Source of the DNA: Streptomyces olivaceoviridis
GTDB taxonomy: Bacteria > Actinomycetota > Actinomycetes > Streptomycetales > Streptomycetaceae
DNA length: 64,000 bases
Direction of reading: 5' to 3'
Assembly: GCF_014650115.1 (NCBI RefSeq)
Contig: NZ_BMUI01000003.1
Coordinates: 496,001-560,000 of the forward strand
Position 1 is the first letter of the stretch. The number at the start of each line of letters is the position of its first letter. Below, piece by piece: positions 11,071 to 18,055 of the stretch. Position numbers and translations under genes: made by a program. The notes beneath the pieces were generated by a model that saw only the letters and a list, made by a program, of their open reading frames with translations, had not been told where the DNA came from and did not search any database.

Positions 11071-11306
11071 GAGAAGGGGAAGGCTGGGGAAAGGTTAAGT
11101 CCGCGTGACAGCCGGCACGACCGGGCGCCCAGCCGAGTAGCCCAACGGTGGTCTGCCACTCACCTGTGCGGGGTCGTCCGAGGCCGGCTCGTTCGCCATC
11201 CCTCGCGCAGGGATCCGAACGGTCGCTCAGCCTGCGTGCGCGGATGCTATCGCATGGGCACGGCGGCGGCGGGCGGCCCGGCTCCCGGGCCCGGCTCGGG
11301 CCACGG

Positions 11307-12050
11307 TCACCGGCGGCGCAGCGCCAGCAGCAGGGGCTCCAGCGATCCGACGACGCACTCGGCTCCGGCCTCCCGCAACAGCTTCCCCTTCTGTTCGTTG
11401 CGCGCGTAGCCGAGGAACGGCACGCCGGCCTCGCGCGCGGCGGTCAGGTCGGAGGGAGAGTCACCGATCATCAGGGCGGCCGAGGGGGCGGCGCCCATCG
11501 CGCTCAGGGCCCGGTTGAGGCAGTGCGGGTCGGGCTTGAGGAGGTGCAGGTCGGTGGTGCGGCCGTAGATGTGGGGGCTGAAGCAGGCGGTGAGGCCCCG
11601 GCTGTCGAGGTAGGAGCGGACCACCCGGGGGGAGTTGTTCGTGGTGATGGCCAGGCGGGAGCCGACCGCGGTCCAGGTGCGGATCAGCGGGTCGGCGTAG
11701 GCGGTGGGCAGCGCGGAGGCGGCGGCCCGCAGTTCCTCCTTGGTGAGGCGTTCCTCCAGTTCGGCGACGAGGTCGCTGCCGGGGTGCCGGCGGTCCACGG
11801 CGCGCAGTACCCCGTGCGGGTCCACCGCCTCGCGCTCGGTGTCGTCGAGCAGGCCGTGCAGCCCCCGGCCGGCCAGCCACTCCACCAGTCCGGCCGCCAC
11901 CCGCTCCGCCTTGTGCCCGGCGAACAGGCGGCAGACGGGCCCGTCGAAGTCCCAGAGAACCACCCGGGCGCGGCGCAGCAGTTCTCGTAGCTGTGTCGCC
12001 GTTCCGGCCGCTGTACCAGTCGTCGTGTCAGTCGTCGTCTCTGTGGTCAC
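11307..12050 (-). CDS. HAD-family phosphatase coupled to a GntR regulator
   Basis: A 247-residue HAD hydrolase. Motif I is VVLWDFDGPVCRLF (nucleophile Asp in DFD), a cap domain follows, motif II is LAITTNNS, motif III Lys lies in LLKPDPHC, and motif IV is ALMIGDSPSDLTAA. The layout resembles phosphoglycolate/PGMB-type phosphatases of small phosphorylated metabolites. The GTG start overlaps the stop of the upstream GntR gene (TAGTGA on the minus strand), so translation is coupled; a longer frame upstream is a shadow. Coupling to the regulator implies that the substrate or product is linked to the regulator's signal. Confidence 0.88.
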   Translation of the reverse strand: MTTETTTDTTTGTAAGTATQLRELLRRARVVLWDFDGPVCRLFAGHKAERVAAGLVEWLAGRGLHGLLDDTEREAVDPHGVLRAVDRRHPGSDLVAELEERLTKEELRAAASALPTAYADPLIRTWTAVGSRLAITTNNSPRVVRSYLDSRGLTACFSPHIYGRTTDLHLLKPDPHCLNRALSAMGAAPSAALMIGDSPSDLTAAREAGVPFLGYARNEQKGKLLREAGAECVVGSLEPLLLALRRR

Positions 12051-12928
12051 TAGGAGAGTGTCAGGTCCGTGGTGATGGTTTCCCAGAGGGCGTCGAACCA
12101 CTTCTGGGACTGTTCCACGAACGCGGCGTCCCGGCGCCCGGTCCGCTTCTCGAAGGAGAAGAGCAGGGATTCGGAGCCGAGGGTGTCGTACATCTCCAGC
12201 GTCCCGCTCTCGGTGGGCTCCGCGCGGCGGGTGACCATGTAGTACGCGTACAGCGCCTCCGCGCCGTTGAGCAGGTACAACTTCGCCGGCGGGGTGAACG
12301 GCAGTGCCCGGAAGGCGACGTGGACGTCGATGTCGTGGGTGCCGCGCAGGGCCTGGAGGTTGTACTGGAGCACCTGTCCCTGGGCGTTGCGCATCGCCAG
12401 CCACCGCTGGTGGACGGCGTCCTCGTCGCTGCCGGCGTCGACCGAGACCGGGAAGGCGAGGTTGATGTCCCGGGACGGCAGCAGGATGCGGACGTCGATC
12501 CGTTCCGGTCGCAGCCGGCCGTCGTGGATCAGGCGCAGTGGCTCGCCAAGGGCGGGGATCAGGCTCTGCGCGGTCAGGCAGACGGCGTCGATGCGCACGT
12601 GCGGCGCGGCGAAGGCGTCGGTCAGCCGGGGCGCGAGGGCCACCATGGTCGGCTGCGGCTCCTCGCGCGCGGGACCCGGTTCGGCGACCCGGGGCGGGCT
12701 GCCCTTGCTGACGTTGCTGAGCAGGCCGTCCCCCTGGAGCACGCGCAGGGCCTGGCGTACGGTGCCGCGCTCCACGCCGAACTCCTCGGCCAGCTCGGCC
12801 TGGGTGGGCAGCCGCTCGCCGACGCGCAGGACGCCGGCCCGGATGCGTTCGCGCAGGGTGTCGGCGATCTGCTGGGGCGTGAGCCGTCCGCTGCCCTTCA
12901 CTGCCACGTTCTCCTGGGTCACGACCAA
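12050..12928 (-). CDS. GntR-type winged-helix regulator, paralogue A
   Basis: A 292-residue protein with an N-terminal GntR winged helix at about 15-80 (LRERIRAGVLRVGERLPTQ, then AELAEEFGVERGTVRQALRV). A ~200-residue C-terminal domain is nearly collinear with that of the second paralogue at 13290-14204, sharing APHVRIDA, LLPSRDI, FRALPFTPP, KLYLL and AAFVEQS. That domain matches none of the usual FCD/UTRA/aminotransferase ligand domains I recognise. The gene has half-sites and two palindromes in its upstream region and is coupled to the HAD phosphatase. Probably an autoregulator that also controls the divergent 62-residue membrane protein. Confidence 0.9.
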   Translation of the reverse strand: MVVTQENVAVKGSGRLTPQQIADTLRERIRAGVLRVGERLPTQAELAEEFGVERGTVRQALRVLQGDGLLSNVSKGSPPRVAEPGPAREEPQPTMVALAPRLTDAFAAPHVRIDAVCLTAQSLIPALGEPLRLIHDGRLRPERIDVRILLPSRDINLAFPVSVDAGSDEDAVHQRWLAMRNAQGQVLQYNLQALRGTHDIDVHVAFRALPFTPPAKLYLLNGAEALYAYYMVTRRAEPTESGTLEMYDTLGSESLLFSFEKRTGRRDAAFVEQSQKWFDALWETITTDLTLS

Positions 12929-13009
12929 ACGCTACAACCCTGAACCGTCTACGGGGAGTTGTTGAAAAGTTGTTTGCGGATAGGGACCAAGTGGGGACAA
13001 CTTAATCAG

Positions 13010-13035
13010 AGTTGGTTGCCAACTTGGTCAAGTTG
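13010..13035. promoter_or_regulatory. Overlapping palindromic operators between GntR paralogue A and the small membrane protein
   Basis: Two interlocked perfect inverted repeats: AGTTGG-TTG-CCAACT at 13010-13024 and CAACTTG-GT-CAAGTTG at 13020-13035. More AGTTG half-sites lie at 12957-12975. The first palindrome recurs in inverted orientation upstream of the second GntR paralogue (14286-14300). The site lies 24 bp ahead of the start of the 62-residue membrane protein, placing it over that promoter or 5' UTR. Confidence 0.7.
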
Positions 13036-13058
13036 GTGCACCGAAAGGGGGAACGTCC

Positions 13059-13247
13059 ATGCCTGTCCTCGCGCTCCTCTCCGCCCTCTTCGTCGTCGGC
13101 TTCGAGCAGCTCGTCCAGTGGCGGTTCGGTGCCGCCGGCCTCGTCGGCCTGCTCCTGCTCACCGTCGGCGTCAAGGCCAAGAGCCCGGCCGTCAGCTCGG
13201 CCGGCGCGGTCCTGCTGGCGGTCCTGCTGGCCGGCCCCGCGCTGTGA
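13059..13247 (+). CDS. Small two-segment membrane protein
   Basis: A 62-residue, strongly hydrophobic protein with segments at about 2-20 (LALLSALFVVGFEQL) and 24-58, a short basic loop VKAKS near 38-42, and no cytosolic domain. No family is recognised. It is preceded by GAAAGGGGGAA (ribosome binding site) and by the palindromic operators shared by the two flanking GntR paralogues. Its placement between two related regulators suggests it is their main controlled product; such small hydrophobic proteins can be transporter subunits, sensors or Spd-type spread proteins, but nothing here decides it. Confidence 0.75.
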   Translation: MPVLALLSALFVVGFEQLVQWRFGAAGLVGLLLLTVGVKAKSPAVSSAGAVLLAVLLAGPAL

Positions 13248-13289
13248 CGCCGGCCATGCCGGCCCAGGGCGTCGGCGCACCGGGCCGGC

Positions 13290-14204
13290 CTAGGGCGTCA
13301 GCACCAGGTCCGAACTGATCGTCTCCCACAGCGCCTCGAACCACAGGCGCGACTGCTCCACGAACGCCGCGTCCCGCTGCCCGGCCCGCCGCTCGAAGGC
13401 GAACAGCATGGACCGGGTGCCGTCGGCGTCGTACAGCTCCACGTGCTCGTCCCCGATCTCCCGCTCCCGGCGCCCCAGCGTGTAGTACGCGAACAGCGCC
13501 TCGGAGTCGCCCAGCAGGTAGAGCTTCACCGGCGGGGTGAACGGCAGCGCCCGGAAGGAGACCTGCACGTCGACGCCGTGCGTGGTGCACAGCGCCAGCA
13601 GGTTCTGCCGCAGCACCAGGCCCTGGGCGTTGCGCTGGGCCAGCCAGCGCCGGTGCAGCAGACCGCCGTCGTCGGCGTCCACCGGTGTCGGAAAGGCCAG
13701 GTCGATGTCACGGCTGGGCAGCAGCAGCCGTACGTCGATCTTGGCCGGTTTCAGCCGTCCCGCGTGGATCTGTCGCAGCGGCTCGCCGATCGCCAGGGTG
13801 AGCGAGACCGAGGTCAGACAGAGGGCGTCGATGCGCACGTGCGGGGCGGCGAAGGCGGCGGCGACGCGCGGCGCGAGGCCGACCATGGTGGGCTGCGGCG
13901 GGGCGGCGGGGCCCGCCGGAGGACGCGCCGGCCCCGGGACCGCCGCCACGGTGGCCGGGCTGCCCTTGGAAACGCCGGTGAGCAGATGCTCCGACTGAAG
14001 GATGCGCAGGGCCTGCCGCACCGCGCCGCGTTCGACCCCGAACTCGTCGGCCAGCTTGGCCTGCGTGGGCATGCGCTCGCCCGGCCGCAGCACACCGGAC
14101 CTGATCCGGCTGCGGAGTTCGTCGGCGATCTCGCGGTGGGACGAGCGGTGCCGCTGGGGCCTCGACCGCCCACTGGAGGAGGCGTGCTCCGGGTCCACGA
14201 ACAA
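13290..14204 (-). CDS. GntR-type winged-helix regulator, paralogue B
   Basis: A 304-residue paralogue of the protein at 12050-12928. The N-terminal winged helix is at about 25-90 (EIADELRSRIRSGVLRPGER, then KLADEFGVERGAVRQALRI), followed by a Pro/Ala-rich linker and the same C-terminal domain (APHVRIDA, LLPSRDID, FRALPFTPP, KLYLLGDSEALFAYY). It ends 42 bp from the small membrane protein gene. The upstream region has CAACTT half-sites (14211-14216, 14222-14227) and the palindrome at 14286-14300. Linker and N-terminal tail differ from paralogue A, suggesting an old duplication. Confidence 0.9.
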   Translation of the reverse strand: MFVDPEHASSSGRSRPQRHRSSHREIADELRSRIRSGVLRPGERMPTQAKLADEFGVERGAVRQALRILQSEHLLTGVSKGSPATVAAVPGPARPPAGPAAPPQPTMVGLAPRVAAAFAAPHVRIDALCLTSVSLTLAIGEPLRQIHAGRLKPAKIDVRLLLPSRDIDLAFPTPVDADDGGLLHRRWLAQRNAQGLVLRQNLLALCTTHGVDVQVSFRALPFTPPVKLYLLGDSEALFAYYTLGRREREIGDEHVELYDADGTRSMLFAFERRAGQRDAAFVEQSRLWFEALWETISSDLVLTP

Positions 14205-14285
14205 ACACTACAACTTCCCGCCAACTTACGGCAGTTCCCCGGGAGCTGGTTATAAGCCGCATTCCAGCGGACATAAGTACAGTGA

Positions 14286-14300
14286 AGTTGGCAACCAACT
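14286..14300. promoter_or_regulatory. Palindromic operator upstream of GntR paralogue B
   Basis: Perfect inverted repeat AGTTGG-CAA-CCAACT, the reverse complement of the site at 13010-13024. A 16-base core is identical in the two places. It lies 82 bp upstream of paralogue B and could also serve a plus-strand transcript running to the hairpin at 14497-14525. Confidence 0.65.
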
Positions 14301-14391
14301 CGCAGGACCTGGTCGAACTACCCAGTGGTTGGCCGCTCGGGTTCCCCTCCGGAGGGGAGCCGGGAGCCCGGACAGGGGACGGCCACCGGAG

Positions 14392-14454
14392 CGCACAGCC
14401 ACAACTGAACAGCGACATCTGAATACCGACATCGCACAGCCACAACTGAACAGC
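14392..14454 (+). repeat. 22-bp direct repeat, two copies
   Basis: CGCACAGCCACAACTGAACAGC occurs at 14392-14413 and again at 14433-14454 without mismatch, 41 bp apart. The spacer also repeats CGACATC/CCGACATC. The composition is much less GC-rich than neighbouring coding DNA. Confidence 0.85.
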
Positions 14455-14496
14455 ACGCTACGGACGACCAGCACGCGAAGGGAACCACAGCAGACG

Positions 14497-14525
14497 GGGC
14501 GCCGACCTCGCACGAGGCGGCGCCC
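14497..14525 (+). terminator. Hairpin terminator between the GntR locus and rsiG
   Basis: Stem GGGCGCCG-A-CCTC / GAGG-CGGCGCCC with GCAC loop, followed on the plus strand by TTTCGTC. It begins 6 bp past the rsiG stop, so it can end the rsiG transcript on the minus strand and any plus-strand transcript from the GntR side. Confidence 0.75.
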
Positions 14526-14530
14526 TTTCG

Positions 14531-15133
14531 TCACATCAGCAGATCGTCCACCTGGGCCTCGCCCACCCGGTACCGGCGGGCGATCTCCCCGCTGCAATCG
14601 TCGGCCGTACGCTGCAACCGCTGGCGGCGCCGCGAGACCTCCTGCTCGTAGCGGACCAACCGCCCCATGCCGGCACTCAGTTCCAGGTCCGTACGCGCCG
14701 TCAGATCCGACAGCTCGACCTCGGCGAGCATCTCGGCGGCCAGTTGTCCGTACTCCTCGTTGTGCGGGGTGCCGAGCGTGACGTGGCGGGCCGAGGAGCG
14801 CTGCCGGGCGGGGGCGTCCTTCAGGATCTCCGGGAGCCGGTCGACCACGGAGCCGTCCGCCAGCGCCGGCACGGACGCCCGGCCGCGCCGTCCCAGCTCC
14901 GCGCGCAGGATGTCGATCCGCCCCTGGAGCAGCCGCCGCACATAGCTGAGGTCCGCCTCGTCGCGCTGGGCGTCACGGCGCAGGGTGCGCAGCTCGGGCA
15001 GGCTCAGCCGTGCCAGGTCGGGCTCGGGAGGCTCGGCGGGCAGCGCCGGGCCCGTGCTGCCGTCGGCGCGCTGGGCGGGCGGCCGGTACGTCCCCTGCGT
15101 GCCCAGCCGCCCACTGGTACTCGGTGTGCTCAT
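14531..15133 (-). CDS. rsiG: RsiG, c-di-GMP-dependent anti-sigma factor for WhiG
   Basis: A 200-residue cytosolic anti-sigma factor. RsiG loaded with cyclic di-GMP sequesters the sporulation sigma factor WhiG in Streptomyces. Both ligand motifs of the form E-x3-S-x2-R-x3-Q-x3-D are intact: E59/S63/R66/Q70/D74 (EADLSYVRRLLQGRID) and E163/S167/R170/Q174/D178 (EQEVSRRRQRLQRTAD). They lie in two predicted helices forming the antiparallel coiled coil. The N-terminal ~40 residues are disordered. The length matches the known protein. The start MSTPSTSG at 15133 is chosen because upstream codons lack coding bias. whiG itself is not in this window. Confidence 0.93.
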   Translation of the reverse strand: MSTPSTSGRLGTQGTYRPPAQRADGSTGPALPAEPPEPDLARLSLPELRTLRRDAQRDEADLSYVRRLLQGRIDILRAELGRRGRASVPALADGSVVDRLPEILKDAPARQRSSARHVTLGTPHNEEYGQLAAEMLAEVELSDLTARTDLELSAGMGRLVRYEQEVSRRRQRLQRTADDCSGEIARRYRVGEAQVDDLLM

Positions 15134-15294
15134 CTTGCGTGTGACCGTCCCCTCGACCCGCGTGTGGGAAGCATCGTGCCACCCCAACCAGCCGCAATGT
15201 GACCGAGTGCCCCCGAACATCCCCAGATGGGCGGCAAGAGATCCATAGTGGACCCCGTGCGGGCTAGTGCGGGACACCGGGCATGATGGTCCGC

Positions 15295-15720
15295 ATGCGT
15301 GCGGTGGTGCAGAGGGTGGACGGCGCGAGCGTCGTCGTGGACGGCGAGACGGTGGGCGCGATCGAGGGCGAGGGGCTGTGCGTCCTCGTCGGGGTGACCC
15401 ATGAGGACACCAAGGAGAAGGCGGCGCAGCTCGCCCGCAAGCTGTGGACGATCCGGATGCTGCACGACGAGAAGTCGTGCAGCGACATCGCCGCCCCGCT
15501 CCTGGTGATCAGCCAGTTCACCCTCTATGGCGACGCCCGCAAGGGCCGCCGCCCCACCTGGAACGCGGCGGCCCCCGGCGACGTCGCAGAGCCCCTGGTC
15601 GACGAGGTGGTGGCCCAGCTGCGCGCCCTGGGCGCGACGGTGGCGACGGGCCGCTTCGGCGCCCAGATGAGGGTGTCACTGACGAACGACGGACCGTTCA
15701 CGGTACAGCTGGAGATCTAG
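15295..15720 (+). CDS. dtd: D-aminoacyl-tRNA deacylase
   Basis: A 141-residue cytosolic enzyme that hydrolyses D-amino acids (and misattached glycine) from tRNA, a chiral proofreading step. The fold-defining motifs are present: N-terminal [16 protein letters not shown], and the C-terminal NDGPFT with the cross-subunit Gly-cisPro element. The start at 15295 matches the conserved N-terminus; an ATG four codons upstream is possible. Its stop overlaps that of the convergent DUF397 gene: the four bases CTAG at 15717-15720 end both genes. Confidence 0.96.
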   Translation: MRAVVQRVDGASVVVDGETVGAIEGEGLCVLVGVTHEDTKEKAAQLARKLWTIRMLHDEKSCSDIAAPLLVISQFTLYGDARKGRRPTWNAAAPGDVAEPLVDEVVAQLRALGATVATGRFGAQMRVSLTNDGPFTVQLEI

Positions 15721-15917
15721 CAGGCGGACCCCTTGACCCCGTCCACGAACCCCGCCCAGGCCGCCGGCCCGAAGACGAGGGTTCCCCGGGCGGGGGCCTT
15801 GCTGTCCCGGACGGGGACGAGGGGGAGGTTGTCGGCGACCTCTATGCACTCGCCGCCGTCCGAGTTGCTGTAGCTGCTCTTGCGCCACACCACGTTGGTC
15901 AGGTCGATGCCTCGCAC
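15717..15917 (-). CDS. DUF397 domain protein
   Basis: A 66-residue protein with the DUF397 signature: [29 protein letters not shown] and a C-terminal [11 protein letters not shown]. These small proteins are nearly always paired with an XRE/DUF5753 regulator in streptomycetes, and several pairs act in development or antibiotic control as regulator and antagonist. The partner gene upstream overlaps it by 19 bp. Convergent with dtd. Confidence 0.93.
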   Translation of the reverse strand: MRGIDLTNVVWRKSSYSNSDGGECIEVADNLPLVPVRDSKAPARGTLVFGPAAWAGFVDGVKGSAC

Positions 15918-16741
15918 GTCACTTCCTCCAACATCCGCAGGATGAACTTCCGCGACTCGATCGGGGGCAGGGCCGCGTCGCGCACCGCATCATAAGTGCG
16001 CTGGAAACGCTCAACCCGGCTTGGTTCCTCGATCAGTTCACCGCGTACGTCGTTTTCGGCGTACGCCACGGTACGACTGTTCAGCAGCCGAAGGAACATC
16101 ATGGCGGTGCTCGCCAGCCCGTGGAATCCGCTACTGAACGGCAGCACTTGGAGCGTGACGTTCGGGCGCTCCGACATCTCCACCAGGTGCTCCAGTTGCT
16201 CCCGCCACTCGCCCCGGTTGGGCAACGGCGTCCGTAGGACCGCCTCGGAGAGGATGCTGCGGAACGTAGGCGCCTCCCCTCCCTCCAGCAGCTCTCGCCG
16301 ACCGATGCGCGCCTCGACCTGCTGCTCCAGTTCCTTGCCCTTGAGCCCGCCCGCCGCGAGCGCTTCGCGGGCGTACGCGTCGGTCTGGAGAAGCCCTGGC
16401 GGCCTGCTCACGCCGTAGTGCCACAGGCTCACCGCCTCGGCCTCCAGCAGCATGTACCGCCGGTACTGCTCCTTGAACTGCGTCGGGTCGGCGACCGCCA
16501 GCTCCCACAGCGTGACCAGCAATCCCGGCGTTCCGTAGAACTGGTCCAGCGCCTGGACGGCCTCGGGGCCGCCCAGCGTCTGGCCGCTCTCCATCTTGCT
16601 GAACTGGGACGCGTCCCAGCCGACCTCCTTCGCCAAGTCCCGCAGGCTCAGGCCCCGTTCGCTCCTCAGGCGCCGTAACTCCTCACTGAACCGTGCCCTC
16701 GGCTCCTGACTCCGTCCCGTGACCACCAACCGCTGTGGCAT
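15899..16741 (-). CDS. XRE-family regulator with DUF5753 domain
   Basis: A 280-residue protein. The N-terminal HTH is at about 17-70 (RRLRSERGLSLRDLAKEVGW, then DASQFSKMESG). The C-terminal DUF5753 (~90-275) includes SRPPGLLQTDAYARE, RIGRRELLEG, ILSEAVLR and LPFSSGFH. It is the usual partner of DUF397 proteins. The start at 16741 is fixed by an AGGAG five bases upstream; longer in-frame starts would encode Asn/Lys-rich sequence from the operator-like repeats. Divergent from 16910-17311. Confidence 0.93.
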   Translation of the reverse strand: MPQRLVVTGRSQEPRARFSEELRRLRSERGLSLRDLAKEVGWDASQFSKMESGQTLGGPEAVQALDQFYGTPGLLVTLWELAVADPTQFKEQYRRYMLLEAEAVSLWHYGVSRPPGLLQTDAYAREALAAGGLKGKELEQQVEARIGRRELLEGGEAPTFRSILSEAVLRTPLPNRGEWREQLEHLVEMSERPNVTLQVLPFSSGFHGLASTAMMFLRLLNSRTVAYAENDVRGELIEEPSRVERFQRTYDAVRDAALPPIESRKFILRMLEEVTCEAST

Positions 16742-16750
16742 CGCGCTCCT

Positions 16751-16792
16751 GTTGCATTTGTTGAATTTGGCGGGCCCGGCGTTGAATTTGGC
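16751..16792 (-). promoter_or_regulatory. Direct repeats upstream of the XRE/DUF397 pair
   Basis: GTTGAATTTGGC occurs exactly at 16760-16771 and 16781-16792 (21 bp apart), with a degenerate third copy GTTGCATTTG at 16751-16760. The repeats lie 10-50 bases upstream of the XRE start and are AT-rich for this genome. Likely an operator for the XRE protein. Confidence 0.5.
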
Positions 16793-16909
16793 CCGCTCAG
16801 TGGCCCGGACGCCGTTTGCGTGCGCCATGCTCGTGGACATCACTTGAACACGCAGCGTAGCTGCTATCTCGCGCTGCGCACACGCGTTCTCGGAAAGGAG
16901 CTGGCCGCG

Positions 16910-17311
16910 ATGACACCGACGTCGGAGTCCCACGAGCCCGGACGTCTTCTCTACGACCCCGCCACCGACAAGGTCGGCGAGTACCGGGACAGAGCCGGCC
17001 CCTACGTGATGCTGCGCCCCCTCGGCGGTGGGGTGGAGTGGCAGGCCGATCCGGAGACGGTGCGTCCGGCCACGGACCGGGAGCGGATCGGGGCGGGCGT
17101 GCGGGCGGTCAATCAGCGCGCCCGGGGCATTCCGTCGCTGCCGCCGCCCCTGGACGAGGCGAGCCGGCCACCGCGTCCCGTGCCGGGCTGTGCCGCCTGT
17201 CTGGAGCTGGCGGAGCGGCGGGAGGCGGCGCGGGTGGCGTACGACCGCAGCGCCGAGACCGACGCGAACGTGCTGCTGCGCCAGCACCAGCGGACGGGTC
17301 ACCGCGCATGA
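16910..17311 (+). CDS. Hypothetical protein divergent from the XRE/DUF397 pair
   Basis: A 133-residue soluble protein. It opens with MTPTSESHEPGRLLYDPATD and contains a compact domain (VGEYRDRAGPYVMLRPLGGG, then EWQADPETVRPAT), ending in a charged helix with a Cys-x2-Cys (GCAACLELAERR). Proteins of this kind are common next to DUF397 modules; function unknown. The start is supported by AAAGGAG about 10 bases upstream. It overlaps the next gene by ATGA. Confidence 0.8.
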   Translation: MTPTSESHEPGRLLYDPATDKVGEYRDRAGPYVMLRPLGGGVEWQADPETVRPATDRERIGAGVRAVNQRARGIPSLPPPLDEASRPPRPVPGCAACLELAERREAARVAYDRSAETDANVLLRQHQRTGHRA

Positions 17312-17619
17312 CGGCCGAGCGGGGCGGTCTGCCGTACGAGGAGTGCGAGCGGTGGCAGCGGGAGAACCCGGCCCCGCGGGACCGGACCATGACCCCGCCG
17401 GCCTACGCGCTGCCGCCGTTCCATCCCGCGTTCCATCCCGGGGTGCGTGATGCGCCGGACGCCACCGGCCCGGCTCCCGGCCCGGGTTCCCCGCCCCGCC
17501 CCCGGCGCCGTCCCAGGCGCCGCGTGCCCGACGGTGCGGCCGTCAGCGGCTTCCTCGCCGCGCTCTGCGTCGGCGCGCTGCTCGCGGCGATCGGGCTCGT
17601 GGCGGTCCGGCGCTGCTGA
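17308..17619 (+). CDS. Small Pro/Arg-rich single-pass membrane protein
   Basis: A 103-residue protein with an N-terminal soluble part (LPYEECERWQRENPAP), a Pro/Arg-rich stretch ([15 protein letters not shown]) and a C-terminal membrane segment (VSGFLAALCVGALLAAIGLVAV). Translation is coupled to the preceding gene (ATGA overlap). No family is recognised; the pair probably acts together. Confidence 0.75.
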   Translation: MTAERGGLPYEECERWQRENPAPRDRTMTPPAYALPPFHPAFHPGVRDAPDATGPAPGPGSPPRPRRRPRRRVPDGAAVSGFLAALCVGALLAAIGLVAVRRC

Positions 17620-17640
17620 CGCGGCCCCGTGCACAGCCGA

Positions 17641-17685
17641 AGGGCCGCACCCCCCACTGGCGTCCAACCCAGGGGATGCGGCCCT
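17641..17685. terminator. Bidirectional hairpin between convergent genes
   Basis: Arms AGGGCCGCA-c-CCCC and GGGG-a-TGCGGCCCT enclose a 17-base loop. It lies between the stops of 17308-17619 (+) and the DUF1416 gene (-), so it can terminate both. Confidence 0.7.
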
Positions 17686-17722
17686 CAGCCGTCACTGAGC
17701 CCGCGCACGGGCGAAAGGTCGC

Positions 17723-18010
17723 TCAGACCGCGATGGCGACCTCGGCCAGTCCGCCCTTCTGGGCGACGACCGTGCGGTCGGCGGTCGCACCCGGCACCAG
17801 CGCCCGCAGCGTCCACGTGCCCTCGGCCGCGTAGAAGCGGAACTGGCCGGTCGCGGAGGTGGGCACCTCCGCGGTGAACTCGCCGGTCGAGTCGAGCAGT
17901 CGGACGTATCCGACCACCGGCTCGCCGTCGCGGGTCACCTGGCCCTGGATCGTGGTCTCACCGGGCTTGATCGTCGAGGCGTCCGGGCCGCCGGCCTTCG
18001 CTCCACACAT
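17723..18010 (-). CDS. DUF1416 protein (SseC-like)
   Basis: A 95-residue beta-rich protein with the family opening MCGAKAGGP and a carboxypeptidase-regulatory-like repeat region (TTIQGQVTRDGEPV, VGYVRLLDSTGEF). Actinobacterial DUF1416 genes sit immediately downstream of a thiosulfate sulfurtransferase, as here (45-bp gap), and are assigned to sulfur metabolism by association only. No catalytic residue is evident apart from Cys2. Confidence 0.93.
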   Translation of the reverse strand: MCGAKAGGPDASTIKPGETTIQGQVTRDGEPVVGYVRLLDSTGEFTAEVPTSATGQFRFYAAEGTWTLRALVPGATADRTVVAQKGGLAEVAIAV

Positions 18011-18055
18011 GTATCTCTCCAGAGGGGTCTCGGTCTGACCGGAAGGCCGGTCGGG

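Larger units (their letters stand above)
14205..14530. other. Non-coding interval with operator, direct repeats and terminator
   Basis: No convincing gene in these 326 bases. Contents in order: CAACTT half-sites, the operator at 14286-14300, a 14-bp perfect palindrome CCCCTCCGGAGGGG at 14344-14357, a 22-bp perfect direct repeat at 14392-14413 and 14433-14454, and a strong hairpin at 14497-14525. A GTG-started 27-codon frame ending at the first repeat exists but lacks a ribosome binding site. Candidate small-RNA or short-peptide transcript on the plus strand. Confidence 0.5.

Noticed and set aside
11071..11306. tRNA-like gene in a 236-bp gap
   Set aside because: No T-loop consensus with matching acceptor stem could be found; only short GC palindromes (GCCCGG-CTC-CCGGGC) are present.
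8383..11409. 1008-codon open frame on the plus strand
   Set aside because: It is antisense to the tandem-kinase gene and the TetR gene; composition is repetitive Arg/Gly/Pro/Val typical of high-GC shadow frames, with no motif.
14318..14407. 27-codon GTG frame as a micropeptide
   Set aside because: No ribosome binding site, atypical codon bias and no similarity to known leader peptides; left as part of the non-coding interval.
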